A stretch of 64,000 bases of DNA from positions 13,702,001-13,766,000 of the forward strand of contig NC_135250.1 in the NCBI RefSeq assembly GCF_964204865.1, in the 5' to 3' direction. Origin of the DNA: Styela clava (Eukaryota; Chordata; Ascidiacea; Stolidobranchia; Styelidae). The notes under the pieces were generated by a model. That model was given only the letters and a program-made list of their open reading frames with translations, was not told the DNA's origin and did not search any database. The translations under genes and the position numbers were made by a program. Each line of letters starts with the position of its first letter. Position 1 is the first letter of the stretch. Of the stretch, positions 13,701 to 26,271 are shown piece by piece.

Positions 13701-16700
13701 TTCATAACATCACGACAAAGCAACATGGTCTTTTAAATTCGCGTGCCGGAATTTTAAGATAATAAAACAATTAATTCATATATCATGCTGGTGGTGTCGA
13801 ATTTTATTTCGCAACAATGACTGACTGAAAATATTTGAGGTTTGGTGGGCAAGTAAAAAACGTAGTTGTAAAATTACCAGACTCGGCGACTTCCGATATG
13901 TCCACGCCTCTTTCGTTTGCCATAAATCCGAGGACGCTGAAAATCGCAAAGCCGCTGATAAAGCTCGTTCCAGAGTTCAAAAGACTAAGTGCGATGCAAT
14001 CCTGTATATAATAATTAGGAGATTATTAAAATGAGAGGAGATTAATAAACCATCTGCGATAGCGTCCACATTAATTACTGTATAAAAGGGCGGACGAATA
14101 TATCATTTATATCGTTTTAATTAGGCACCTTGTATATTATGAACAGATAAAGATAATAGAGACGAAATGAATCACTATATAAAAAAGCAGACGAATATTT
14201 TATTTTATATCGCTATAATAAGGCCGTGTATGTCATTGACAGATTGCGATATGAAAGCGCGGTGACCCTGAAAACTACTTGGCTTGTTTTGATTCCACTA
14301 TTGAATAAACGAATTGAAGATATCAAAATATTTACACAAATTAGAAAACGTGCTCATTCACACAAGAGATTCTCGCTGTCATCATGCGATGTTGAATTAC
14401 TAAAAAAAAACGCAATATACACAAACCTTAAAACAGTTGTTATGGTACTTATTATAACTTCCTAGAGACACCATAGCACCAAGACAAATCGCATAGGAAA
14501 AAAAGATCTGAGTTCCAGCGTCCAACCACACCTGTATAAAAATAGACACTTGTGAGTGTGAATTAAAAAATGATGACAATTCTAATTTTTCCACATTTAT
14601 ATTCGAAAGGAAAGAGGTAATAATGAACGTGATACAAGCATATCAAAAAAAGCCATCGAATGACATATCGTATTGGTTATTACATCGATACCACTGCTCT
14701 ACAAAACTGTTAGATTTCTGAATTATCACAGCAAACTGGAATATTTAAACAGTTCCCACACTGATAGTGCAAACGATAACAGAGAAGCAAGCAGCAACGT
14801 TTATGAGTAATAACCTGTGGATCTGAAAGTCTCTCCCATTGCGGCACCAGATAAAAGTAAATTCCGTCTACAGCACCGGGTAATGTCACACCTCTGACAA
14901 GTAGAACGATAAGCATAACGAATGGAAATGTGGCGGTAAAATAAACGACCTGTGGATAGAAATTTGAAAATTCAGCATTAATTTGTATCGATCCTTATTA
15001 GAATGAATTCGGTGTCGGATTTTTTGTACACATATTTCGTATTAATGTCTTGGTTTGCCGCGCTGAGTTTTTTAAAAATATGGCAATGGCATCGTTAAAA
15101 TTCTCGTCTTACAACTTTCATTGCAATATTTAAACAATGTTCGGACAGTAATACGGAGCAATTTCGACCATGATAGAATTTAACATAGAAATTCCTGCTT
15201 CACTTCTTAGCATGTTACAACCGAGGAATTGTCTTATGTAAAATTGAGATGAAAGCAGAATTAATAAAACAAGGTGAGTTTGAAAACAATCGATTAGACA
15301 TGAGTCCCGTGTGAATTAAAAAACACTAGTCACTTAAAAAAAAATTGTTTATATCATCCAACGTTGTGCCTTCATGGTATGTTGCTGAAACATTAATAGC
15401 AGTTATGTATTTTTCGGGCGAGAAACCTCTATTGAATTTGAATACGTTTCCATACCTTCCCGGTGGACTTCACTCCTTTCCAAATGCAGAAGTAGCAAAT
15501 CACCCATGACGCCAGCAAGCACAAAGCCAATTCCCATCTAATACCACCTATATCACCAAGCCCGGAGGAGAGGCCGAGAACTCGTCGTCTGTGTGGTGTT
15601 CACAATTGAAGCGATTTCGTAGTTTATCGTTGACGAACGAATGTTGAAATTGATAAGAATGCACATATAAAAAAGAAGCAAAAATTAGCGGAATGGTCTA
15701 CAAAATTTCTAGACCAACGGGACAAACAAATAATTCGTTTAAAATGTGCGGCCAATCATTTTACATCTCCCGATGCCAAATTAAATTAATTAGTATCACC
15801 AAAAACACCAAGTTCATCAGTTTTGTTTGCGATCGAAGTAATTCTCATTTAATTATTAATTAATTGAAATTTGCAAAAATGAGAATTTTGAGGAGAATTT
15901 TTATAAAATTTCCAATTATCTGTCAACAAAATTGTGTTTTATCATAAACACAATGAGGCTACAAAAGAAGATAATGTCGTTATTTCAAATGCACAAATAT
16001 ATCTATCTACAAAACCAACGGAAGCAGCCTGTAATTCAACATGTAAGTTAAAAAACATTTCCAAAAAGGATGATATTATATTTTAAGAGATTTCGTTACA
16101 CTGATACAATACTGACTCCCAGAATTCTGTTTCGGGGCTGGTGAAGTTTCCTTCGCATAACGACGTGTTGACGAGATACCCTGAAGTGGTTGTGGCTTGA
16201 CTTGAGGCGGTGGTGGAAGACCAAATGGAGCTGTTGCTACTTTGGTTTGCAGTGGCATTGAGAAAGTTCGTATTATTACTGAGTTGCTTAAGGGTTTTAA
16301 AGTCCTCCACGCAGCATGGAGTGTTCCAGTATTCGCCACATTTAGCCCAGGGTAGGTCCAGCGTAAAACTTTGGAATAAGTAGAAGACTGCCCAGGCAAG
16401 AATAACAATGTAGTAAATGTTGAGAAGGCTGACTATCACCATGGAAGCGTATCCAATTCCTGGAAAATCATCATCATTCTTCAACGATTTTGTGTTTTGG
16501 TTTTTTTAATTTTATTCCCAAAACAAAAACGTCAAATCTTATAGGTTATATTAAAGGGCTGTGGTCAATCTCCGATGCATTTTAAAACAATCCAAGATTT
16601 TCCAACACTGAAAATACTCAACCAACACAAAAGCAACAAATTAACTTCCATTCAAATCTATTGTGCATGAATGTTCACAAGAAATCCTATCAAAACAAAC

Positions 16701-19700
16701 GCCACATTTCGGTTGAAGTTTCCGGGATTTTGGTTAAATTAAATTTTTTGTATATAACTCTCGTGTATATTGCACAATACATATTGACGGTAATGGAATA
16801 TTTAACGTCAGAATCCTATCCACTATTAAATTACTGAAATATATCGGAGAAATTACTAATTTTATTATTCGATTCTATTTAAAATATTATGGAGAATTTT
16901 CATTTCATTTTTTGTTTATTCACAATATTGTGAACCCATGATCTTTTAACAAAATACAATGACATGCAGTCACAGGTCCCGTCATCAATAATTGAATAAG
17001 TCATTTGAATGCACAATGCGGAAAGACGCGCACAGGCGAACCATATGTTTCGTTGCCAAGCGAAAAAATACTGTGGAAATGTACTGGCTCGTATAGGAAA
17101 ATACCCAGTAAGTCTCCCACTGTGTATAGCGATTTTCTATCGACGTGATACGCGACATGGTCGTGAATCGCGAAGCGTAGCAACGCCGGCCGTCTGGAAA
17201 GCGGTATATTGAGCACAATAAGAAATTTTCTCCCGCGCTTTGTTGCCTGAGCTCTTCACCAAAAATACCGCGGATTAATTTTGTACGTGACCATACGTGT
17301 ATTGACTTTTTGACAAACGGAAAAGTTTTAAAGAAATACGATGTCTTTAGGCTATTCGATAAATTTCTGTGGCAATTGATATCTAACCTAATCTGAACAA
17401 ACTCTTGTATACAGTAAACAGAATGGAAAAGCAAGAAAATAACTATTTGTTGGATTGAGAGTTACACGCTATCTATTGATTTTGCTGAAAAGCAAAACAT
17501 GCGCTAATCCTTGCAATAATTTCATGGAAGTTTTAATATTTGAGAGGACGATTTCAGGTGATACTGGATTCTTGGTACTAAAAGACGGTTGGAACTTATT
17601 AAATGAGGCGAATTTAAGATCAGGGCCACCGCGCAGTCATGTTATTTAACCATGGATTTTGGCGGCAACAACTCTTTATTTTCGTAAATGGTTTGCAATG
17701 CATGGACCGATTTTGCGCCGTTACATGATAGGGCGACCTACAATATATATTATGATTACATAATGATTAATTCCGTATTACGATGTTACTTCAAAATTCA
17801 ACAGTACACAAACTGTCAACTTCAATTGTTATCGAAGGGTTTCAGTCCAATCATAATCAGTATTCACGGTGTGGTTCATTATTTTTGCGATTGACAATAC
17901 CAAAACCATTTTAATTCTGGGTGCGCGGGTGGCTTTCGTTCCAACGCAAAATACAAGGTTTTGGTTGATATTCCTAAATATCGGCGACGGATGACTGAGG
18001 AAATGCGCCATTGAAATGAAGCTGGAGCAATTACGGAGCGCTGGGATAGCAAACCACAATAAGCCGCATATCACGTTTTTCCTAGATTTATTTGTATTGT
18101 TGATAGATCATTTTATCATTCGAAATGTAAATAGGCTACTTATAGCCGGAGATATTCTCATGTTTGTGTTGAATTTGAACTCCAGATATTATTAGGTTTT
18201 TCACAACCAAAAGGTTCTCGAGATATTTATATCGCTTTAGAGATCTATACTTTTCAACCTATATTTTATTCATTTTGTACTCCTATTCAGTGTCAATAAA
18301 CCGAAATGTTAAACCAAACAAAAACACTCCAATGGGCCAGCCTCATGGCCAGTCTTAGCTTGATACATATAGCATAGAAAAGCATAAAGTATACAAAAAG
18401 GTCATCTTTTGTTACACAGCAGGATACCTGTCGACCTCACCTTGTCGCAGTTGCCTGCTGGGTACAAAAGGAAAGCAAAATTAAATAGCTATCACAGAAC
18501 AGAGAGGATTGTTCAGGTGGGAATAACCAGTGAATTCATATTAGGATTCGAGCAATTAATGGCTGGCAGTGTACTAATAACTTGCCACAAATAATTATTT
18601 AATTAATCGAATTTTCCGAAATCTAGATTTCTGAATACATGGCTTCCCATCTGACATTACCTACTCTGGGGTGAAAAAGATTTCTTCTATTGTAAATGCA
18701 AGTCAAGAAAAATAATTGCCCACATTGTAGACTGACAAAATCAGTTAAGCTATTACATTGGCAGTATCCTTTATAAACTTGTCAGCATTAGGCTTTGAAA
18801 TTCATTTCAAGATTATTTTAAAAATGACAGTGGCTCATAATTATGTCCTTGTGTGGTTACACCTTCTTGATATAGATAAATGAACCAAATGTGTTTCTCA
18901 ACACAAATTAAAATACATTAATAAAATGCATTGACTGAAGTAGAAAAATCGTACATTTTGTAGGGAAAGCAATTCAAATAAAAATAATGGGAGTAATGAT
19001 ATTACATTGATCATAGAAAGATTTGAAATTATCTGCTTCTATATTTTCTGTACTAGCTGGGGGGAAACATTTATTTTATCTACTACAATGAATGTATATA
19101 TTAATATGTTATATTAATAATATCACCAATGCATGCATTTGTAAAATATCTTGCAACACAGATGTTGTTGTTGAGTCTTGTTGCATCGTCATCTATGCGG
19201 TTGAACCTGCTTGTAAAAAAACTGAAAAATCGATGCTCACCTTTTGCAATTGGGACTAATTTCCAACTTGTTACGCCACCTTCTGACATATACTGCCCAA
19301 GAGCGACTTCAAGAAAAAAGATAGGAATACCTCCACCAATCATGAATACAACATAAGGTATCAAAAAAGCACCTGTAAAAAATAAATGAATCTTTTGTAC
19401 TTTACTTATGGACTTTATACATGGTAGTAATTACTAATTCCCCACACGTGTGGCCCATAATTGATATCATATGGCCCGCAAAATTTTTTTGAAATGACAA
19501 TAAGGTTGGCCAAGAATAAGCAATCTACTAATGTACCACCGTTAGTTTACTCTAAATAGTATCAGAGAAAGAATGAGCTTTGTGATACTGTCATCAGATT
19601 GTAAGCAAATACAGATAGTTTAGATATAAAGGGATGTTTTATTTGGAATGAACATCCATTTTTTTTTCAATTTCATAGGCTACCAGGTTTGTTGTGAAGT

Positions 19701-22700
19701 GAAAAGCAAGATATAAATATTTGGGTCCACAAAAATTCTGTGTGACCCACACAGTAACCTTGGTTGCCATAAGTGGAGCAGATGTCAATATGCAATTCAT
19801 AGTTCACCATTATAAATTTTAAATGCAAATAATATTGACTTTTCGGGGGGAAAATCAAGATAATGTCTGCAGAAATTGCTATTTTCAAGTCTCTAGATAA
19901 CAAAAATATTTATTTATTAAAAAAAAAACTCAGTTTTATTGTCATTATTTTTAACGCAAGCATATTTTATGAATGCTTTTCTAAACAGCAATTAAACATA
20001 TGGTCTGATATAAACCCAAGCCTTATCAGTCGTGGAATAGATACAATCATGTTATATCACTTTGCCATATAGGACCTTATTATAGCAAAGATAAAAAAAC
20101 CAAATGGCATTAAAAGTCATCCAATATCATATACACGGCGCACAGGCACATAGCGACTTCAGGAAATTAGCAATTTCCTCTCCGGATTGTTCAATGATTA
20201 TGCACTGCAAAATATGACTGAAACAAGCTTTGAAAAATGTATGAGCTAACTTATGTAACAAACTATGAGATTATGTATGTTGTTATGCAACAAAATTCTA
20301 CACTCAAAGTTTCCAACATACACATTCAACTTGAAATATGCTAATATGTGTTGAAATTCTTATTGGATCAAAATTATTTTAACAATGTGTGTCTGATTAT
20401 AACTGGCAGTTCTCAATTCTAAATCACCATTTATTCTTGCTTTTTATAATTATACTCTATGCTGTAATATTATAATATGTTTGATTCCAATTGTCAATAA
20501 CATATTGCTTTATCTAGTGGCAAAAATCAGTATATATCAAAACATGTAGGACTGTAGGCAGAAAGTGTGCAGGCAGGCAGACTTCACTACCGGTAGTTAG
20601 TTATGTTTATCGGTTTATGCTGAGAATTGAATGAAAACGGTATTTTGAACTTAATTAAATATAATAATCGAACAAAATATCTAGAATATTTAGAGTAGAA
20701 AAACTCGTGTCATTTTCCCCTGCTCTATCCTTCATTTGAAGTTATTTTGCATTTTCATCCCATATTTAAAATTCCAAACATTGTAAACAACTAGCCACAT
20801 TTGTTAGTTTAGTCTACATGTCATGATATAATCATGTGATGATATCATAGGCAAAGAATTTCTGCGACTCCAGAGGAGTCTCCACTCTCCATCATGAATA
20901 AAGAAAAGAAAACATTTTACAAGTCATATTAGACTATTCACACCAGTATAAATTTAATTTTCACCCATATTTCTGATCTTAGCGCAATTAACCCATGGGA
21001 GGGAAATTATTTTATGATGATAACACTATTAATAAGATGATAACAGCCTCAATAAAGTGGTCTGAATGGAATGCATTTGCTGATGGGTTATGGCACAGCG
21101 CACAGGCTCCAAGCAATCAAATGAAAATGAAGGGCAATCTGACACTCATAATATAACAGTATATATATCTCGTAGGCATGCTATTCTCATGAGGATATTA
21201 TAATAACCTTTATGCTGTGTTATCATTTCCTGATGTGATTTAATTAATTTGGCATTCGCCTACCACAACATCATAGTCACTGCATTATGACAGTTAAAAC
21301 TTTGTTTTATAATTTAATAAGACCTTTATTTAGGCTTATTAGCTCATGATCATAAAACCATAAATAATTATGTAAAACAATTTATTATGCAAAATAAGGT
21401 TGTAAAACCGTAACTGCAAATTTTTACTTGGCAACTGAGCAGCAACATTTTACAAAATACTTGAAAAAATTTACAAGTGTCCATACTATTGCAACTGAAA
21501 GATCAAGCATTAGGACAGATGTTTTGATAATTAAAAATGGGGATTGTTTTTTTTTTGCTGATAAAGATGTTGTAATATCGGTAGTTTTACATATAATATT
21601 AATTTGCTAACTGAACTAATAACAAAACTACTAAATTTGATTTGAAATTGTGGATTTGGAATATTAAGAAAAGCTTTAATAGTGGTCGAAAGAAAATAAT
21701 TCAAAAGGGTATAAAGTAAAAAACAATTTTGTATAAAGAATGAATGTATATAACTTTATTGATGAGCACATCGATAAAATTCATGAAACAATTTTAGGGA
21801 AAAGTGTAATGGCGTATCGAACTGAAAAATGGAAACAGATTTGCATATTGATTCACATTTCCTTATCTGACAATTTATTTGGATAATACCAAGATATGGA
21901 AATTGGCAAATGGAAACAAATATATGGAGGACAATATATTCTTAGTATGATCTCATTAACAAATTCCTACAACATTACCCATTCTTTCAAACCCAAAATA
22001 TTTGTGCAATCGAAGCTAAATGAAATCCTGATAGAATTTAGCTTCACTAACAAAAATTGAAATCCAACTGTAAGTTCAATAAAAACAGGTATCTCACCTC
22101 CTCCATTCTTGTAGCAAAGATACGGAAATCGCCACACATTCCCCAATCCCACAAATCCACCAGCAACGGACAGAAGAAAATCAGTTTTTCGAGACCATTT
22201 CTCTCTAACAATTGCTTCACCTGAATCAGGTTTCTTGGTCTCCTTTTCAATCCCATTGAAAAAATCAGACTCCATCAAAACCTGTAGGATTATGTGCAGC
22301 TTAAGTTGACCAGATAATTCAATAAAATTTGATATTGATGAGCAAATTGAATGACCAAATTATTTATTAATAGGAATCTTGGGCGCTCCCGAAGTATGTG
22401 CACCAAGATGGCGCACAACCTGAACCCTAACCTGGTACACAACTATGTTCAGGTTGTGCGCCATCTTGGTGCACATAATTCTGGAGGTCCGAATCTTGGT
22501 ACACCTCAATTATCAAATCTACAGCCAGACAAAATTATTTTGGTTAAAATAATGAAAAAATTCATACAACAGAATAAAAAAAATCATGTAATGCTGTCAT
22601 AGACATTATATGGAATGGTGACCGTACATTTGAACCCATGCGTATATCCACGGGTTCAATCTATATGCGGGTGCTAAAACCCATGGGTTAGGGTTAGTAT

Positions 22701-23152
22701 GGGTTTAACTATGCGTGAAACGAAAAAAATTCCATAGGTGCAATAGCATACAGGTGCAATTGTCATGGGTTCAAATGTACGTGGGTTCAAATGTAATGGA
22801 ACCTATGGAATAGGATACTCAAATATAACTATCCAGAGGGAAAAAAAATGTAACATATCTCAAATCATATAATGAACGACCTGACAATATTTGATAGTAT
22901 TAATTATTATTACGCAGATTCACATTAAATGTTCACCCAGAGAGTGACTGTCATGTCATATGCCCTTTCAAATTCACAGAGCAAAATTTAATAGAACAGA
23001 TAGAAGGAATTGGAAAATAAAAACAACAAATACATTTAGCAATATACCTCAGCTGGTAAGAGACTATCTTGCTGGTCAATTTCACCATTGCAATAATCAA
23101 TTTCACCATTCATATTACTGGATGGCTTACTAGAGTTGCTTCCTTCAACCAT
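10718..23152 (-). CDS. SLC6A6-like: SLC6 sodium/chloride-coupled symporter, taurine-transporter-like, complete (14 coding exons)
   Basis: Exons in transcript order: 23152-23048, 22281-22098, 19372-19241, 16459-16117, 15588-15456, 14949-14815, 14531-14427, 14001-13878, 13671-13559, 13310-13173, 12921-12819, 11827-11727, 11293-11123, 10912-10718. All are GT-AG with agreeing phases; 693 residues. It should be a 12-helix plasma-membrane symporter importing its substrate with Na+ and Cl-. TM1 is [19 protein letters not shown], followed by GGGAFLIPY; TM6 holds [19 protein letters not shown]8 holds GLDSQFVEVEG. The TM1 GGFVGLG form and [11 protein letters not shown] match taurine transporters; GABA GAT2/GAT3/BGT1 proteins have GEIIGLG and creatine transporters GFAVGLG. 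Loop EL2 keeps the paired cysteines ([12 protein letters not shown]) and six N-glycosylation sequons with a Ser/Thr-rich stretch longer than in human TauT. The C-terminus is acidic with two SPPP repeats. Family certain, substrate inferred. Confidence 0.93.
16460..19240. other. SLC6 intron 3 (between coding exons 3 and 4)
   Basis: This intron holds no convincing exon. A 149-codon open frame at 16985-17434 on the minus strand and shorter ones at 17009, 17455 and 17829 carry no known motif. GC-richer patches (about 17020-17270 and 17630-18070) look like unclassified repeat debris. Confidence 0.5.
19373..22097. other. SLC6 intron 2 (between coding exons 2 and 3)
   Basis: Long AT-rich intron with no recognisable gene. 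Short words containing GGCGCACAGGC or AGCGCACAGGC recur near 20137 and 21097, and CGCACAGGCG near 17029 in the next intron. They may be fragments of one repeat family, but I could not define its ends. Confidence 0.45.
22384..22489. mobile_element. Fold-back inverted-repeat element, short copy
   Basis: The arms at about 22384-22425 and 22447-22489 are near-perfect inverted repeats: GCTCCCGAAGTATGTG, ACCAAGATGGCGCACAACC and GAAC on one side, mirrored on the other, with a loop of about 20 bp. The arms match the TIR of the element at 60925-61154. It lies in SLC6 intron 1. Confidence 0.75.
22618..22806. repeat. Inverted-repeat element with ACATTTGAACCCATG arms
   Basis: The left side reads GTACATTTGAACCCATG; the right side contains CATGGGTTCAAATGTAC followed by a second GGGTTCAAATGTAATGG. 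Inside are further CCATGGGTT and GGGTTTAA variants, so it is an imperfect palindrome of about 190 bp. It is probably a small non-autonomous element. No clear target duplication was found. Confidence 0.55.
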
Positions 23153-23234
23153 TTTGATTTTTGTGCACGTAACGTAATGATACCAGATAATGGAAGTTTG
23201 GCATAAATGTAGGTTACAAACTTCTGTTGTATAT
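23048..23234 (-). promoter_or_regulatory. First visible SLC6 exon with 5' UTR and upstream splice acceptor
   Basis: On the minus strand a clean acceptor (TTATCGTTTCAG, ending at 23235) precedes 82 nt of 5' UTR and the start codon at 23152, whose context is ATCAAAATGG. The frame stays open upstream without resembling SLC6 sequence, so this ATG is the chosen start. The acceptor means either a further 5' UTR exon upstream or a spliced-leader trans-splice site, which tunicates use. Confidence 0.5.
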
Positions 23235-23349
23235 CTGAAACGATAATATATAATACATTTCAAAACTGATTAATTCAATTGAAAATTATTATTCCTCAAG
23301 TGCAGAAGTGACAGAGTGCGGGCATGTAATGTCAGATTGTAGTTTATTG

Positions 23350-23636
23350 CAGGGCTACTCAACTGGCAGACCGCGGTCCGAATCCGGACCTTTCGAGTAT
23401 TGGATTTGGACCGCACCTAATCCATTAATTTGGATCATTAGCCCCACTTTTTAAGTTTTCTTTCATAAAATGAATTTTATAACTTTGAATATATATGAAT
23501 AGCTATACGATCAGCAGACAATCATTATCCGCTCGAGGAAGTGCGCATTTAAGGATTCCGAAATATTATATCTGGAAAGACCGGATCCAAATAATTTTGA
23601 ATGCGGATCCTCGGTAAAAATAGTTGAGTAGCCCTG
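23350..23636. mobile_element. hAT-type MITE, 287 bp, with perfect 8-bp target duplication
   Basis: The left end is CAGGGCTACTCAACT and the right end is the reverse complement of CAGGGCTACTCAACT. Both flanks carry the same 8 bases, GTTTATTG (23342-23349 and 23637-23644). Interior words (GGTCCGAATCCGGACC on the left, GACCGGATCC and GCGGATCC on the right) extend the symmetry. Eight-base duplications and CAGGG termini are typical of hAT elements. There is no coding capacity. It lies just upstream of the first visible SLC6 exon. Confidence 0.9.
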
Positions 23637-25781
23637 GTTTATTGGATCCGATTCCCACTTTATTTCGCCAACACCCAATACTGCAATAACAATTTCAGTG
23701 GTGAAATGTGTTGGAAACACCTTTCTTCAATATAAATCAAAAAACAACATTGGACATTCCCAGTATATCCAGTCCAGTACTTAAGGACTACTTAGATATA
23801 CCTACAAGCTAAACCATCTGTACACCCGAGTGTAGAACTAACTTGCTTGACAAATAATGACAGAATGATAAGGTTTCCATGATGTAAGATGACAATATTG
23901 AAGATTCTTTTAGAGATTTAGATTCTTGAAGAATTTAGTATGAGAATTGGTGGCCGAGATTAATAAATCTAATGCATTAAAAAATCAAATCCAATCATTA
24001 TAGCATTTAACTAAATGATCACCATAATCAAAAGATTTATATCTTTCGCATTTCACTTAAAACAAGCAGGAACTTCAGAACTTTTTAACTAAATCAAATC
24101 TTTTCAGGGCTGTCATTTTAACATTCAGACTCTAGTTCAATTAAACTCACAACTGTTGCTAGTGGACTGAATTCCATCATCTTTTTAGTCCTGCCAACAA
24201 GCCATTTAAAAATTTAAGTAGCTGTGTACTCTTAACAATATTTTTTTATTTGAATGCATTTTCTGATTTAACTTGAAACCAGCAGGAACCAGAACTGTCC
24301 AACTAAACAATTTCTCTGTGGCTTATTATTGGCGACAACATTATTATCTATATTGCTGTATAGACTCCACTTTTCAACCAGTTGGTACTGGCTATTTATT
24401 GTACCTCATAAATCTGATTGAGTAAATACTGAAATACTGCACTTTAATGAACCTTGTGTCTGGTGCATCAAATTCAATATAAAATTTACCTTTCTGCCTT
24501 TCCAGTGTTTCACTTTTTTATGTCTGTATGTCAGAATCATTTCTGCATTGGGGCAATTTATAGTGAAGCTTACTGCAATATTGGTACCGTATGCTAAACT
24601 TGGAAACTAAACAACTAGATAACTTGAAATGGACTAAAATTCTACATTCTTCATTGAAAAAGCAAAAAACAAGCATTGCTTCAGGCTATTTTTTTGCTGA
24701 ATCAGCAAATCATACCATAAACAGTTGCGCAATTGTTAAGATACTACCGTACCAGCGATGTCCCAAGGCTTAATTTTTATTAATCAATACTGCAATATGC
24801 TGATGTGCAAGTAGGGGTACCGGTACATGCACGGTCAGACGGTGACACTGGAGTCTTAAGTCTGTAAGAGCGGTACCGGTACCGCACCCGTAATTGCCAG
24901 CTCGCGGTTCGTGCCCAGCCATGCAATAGAACGAAATAACTGACAACACAGACTATCGGTTGAGGCTACTGAATTTTATCCTGATATCCTTTGTATACAT
25001 CATATTGTGATTTTGCAAACAATGATAGGGAATTAACATTACAACTGTACAAATACAGAAATGACTGAACAAGAGAGCGGCAGAAATATCAATTTTCATG
25101 AAATTACAAAATGCATTAGTTCATGTTCCTGAGGGGTGGAAAATAATTTACTCTGTTGACATTGAACAATAAGTTAGTGATCATTTATTAGTAGAGATGA
25201 GCAATTTGCTAAACAGCTGGTAAAATTTGAACCGTTTGAGCGCAGGCATCGTGATTTAGACAACAGGCGAATGAGCGAGCACGCAGCCACGCCGCCCACG
25301 AAAACAACTGATTCACGCCGCCGTGAACCAGTTCAAACTACGACTGGAATGAGAGAGATAGTTTTTGGGTTTTCAAACCGGAAAACACAATGTACACACA
25401 CACACATATGTGAATAAAACATTATGAAATGTTATGTAAAATTGATGGAAACTTCAATGTTTTGTTGCAAAACAAGTTTTCAAGTTTGGTTGTTTCTGTC
25501 TTCTTATTAGCAAATGTCATTAAATGTCAAAAGTTTTCGTTATTTCCTCAAAAACAGCAGCGTAACAACGTAAGCGTAAGTTGTTAATATTGTGATTCGC
25601 ATTTCGTCACATAATTGTTGTAACAAATTGTTTTGTACTGTTCACTACTTGGGCACACCCAATTTACACTTGAGTAAAAGTTTCCGTAAATTTTATATTA
25701 TCGTGTTCATATGTATGCTGTTATTACTTCATTCAGAATGTTGTGATGTGCTTTTCCACTAATGTAAGTTCAGCCCTCGTC
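23637..25781. other. Spacer upstream of the SLC6 gene
   Basis: No gene was recognised. It lies between two divergently transcribed units, so promoter elements for SLC6 and for the possible gene at 25782 may be here, but no specific site could be identified. The GC-rich patch at about 25240-25330 is isolated and looks like transposon debris. Confidence 0.4.
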
Positions 25782-26271
25782 ATGAACCATGCTTCAGGAT
25801 TTGTCTATTTCATCGATCTTCTCGTCGCCTTAGTCTGGGTTGTTCATCTCTTTTTTGTTTTTGGTTATAGACGAAAGATGAAATACAATTCATTGTATAT
25901 ACTGCATCACTGCTTGGTAACGTGACAACTGTACCGCGTTCCATGTTCCCAGGCCCCATGACCCCTAATCCCAGAAAAAGTCTTCTAACTGGCATCTAAG
26001 AGAATGATAGCTAATTCTATCCTCATTTATTGCAGCCTTTGGGCCTGATTTTTAAAGACAAAATGGTAATTGAGTTATTTGCTTTATAATTAGAATTGGT
26101 AAGCACTACTAAAACCAACGATTAACATACCACTAAAACTGACAGGTAGCTACCGATACCAAGAAAACGAGCCAACCAATCCGCCCACGTGAAATTGTCC
26201 GGGCGACTGCACAAATTTCCATTGTGAAATCACCATTAACTTTTGCTGATTTGTCACTGTTGCCAAAATAA
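25782..26271 (+). CDS. Possible small membrane protein, three exons, family unknown
   Basis: Three segments join in phase 0: 25782-25916, 26036-26065 and 26146-26271 (stop TAA), giving 96 residues. The ATG lies in GTCATGAACC. Residues about 7-27 (FVYFIDLLVALVWVVHLFFV) form one hydrophobic helix followed by a basic stretch (YRRKMK), so a single-pass membrane protein with a cytosolic basic tail is suggested. The 26036 acceptor is strong (branch-like GCTAATTC, then a pyrimidine tract and TTGCAG). Both introns are short (119 and 80 bp). The last exon ends at CCAAAATAAATC, where the stop overlaps an AATAAA hexamer. I recognise no family. The frame could be open by chance; only the agreeing phases and the helix support it. 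Confidence 0.38.

Noticed and set aside
16985..17434. 149-codon open frame on the minus strand inside the SLC6 intron
   Set aside because: No recognisable domain, no matching splice structure, and overlapping open frames on both strands in a GC-richer patch; likely chance or repeat debris.
22670..22710. Telomere-like GGGTTAGGGTTAG
   Set aside because: Only two units, inside a palindromic repeat built of related GGGTT words; not an interstitial telomere array.
10718..23152. Creatine or GABA transporter as the identity of the SLC6 gene
   Set aside because: Some blocks ([23 protein letters not shown]) resemble those subfamilies, but the TM1 GGFVGLG form, GLDSQFVEVEG and [11 protein letters not shown] fit taurine transporters better. 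Not fully excluded without a tree.
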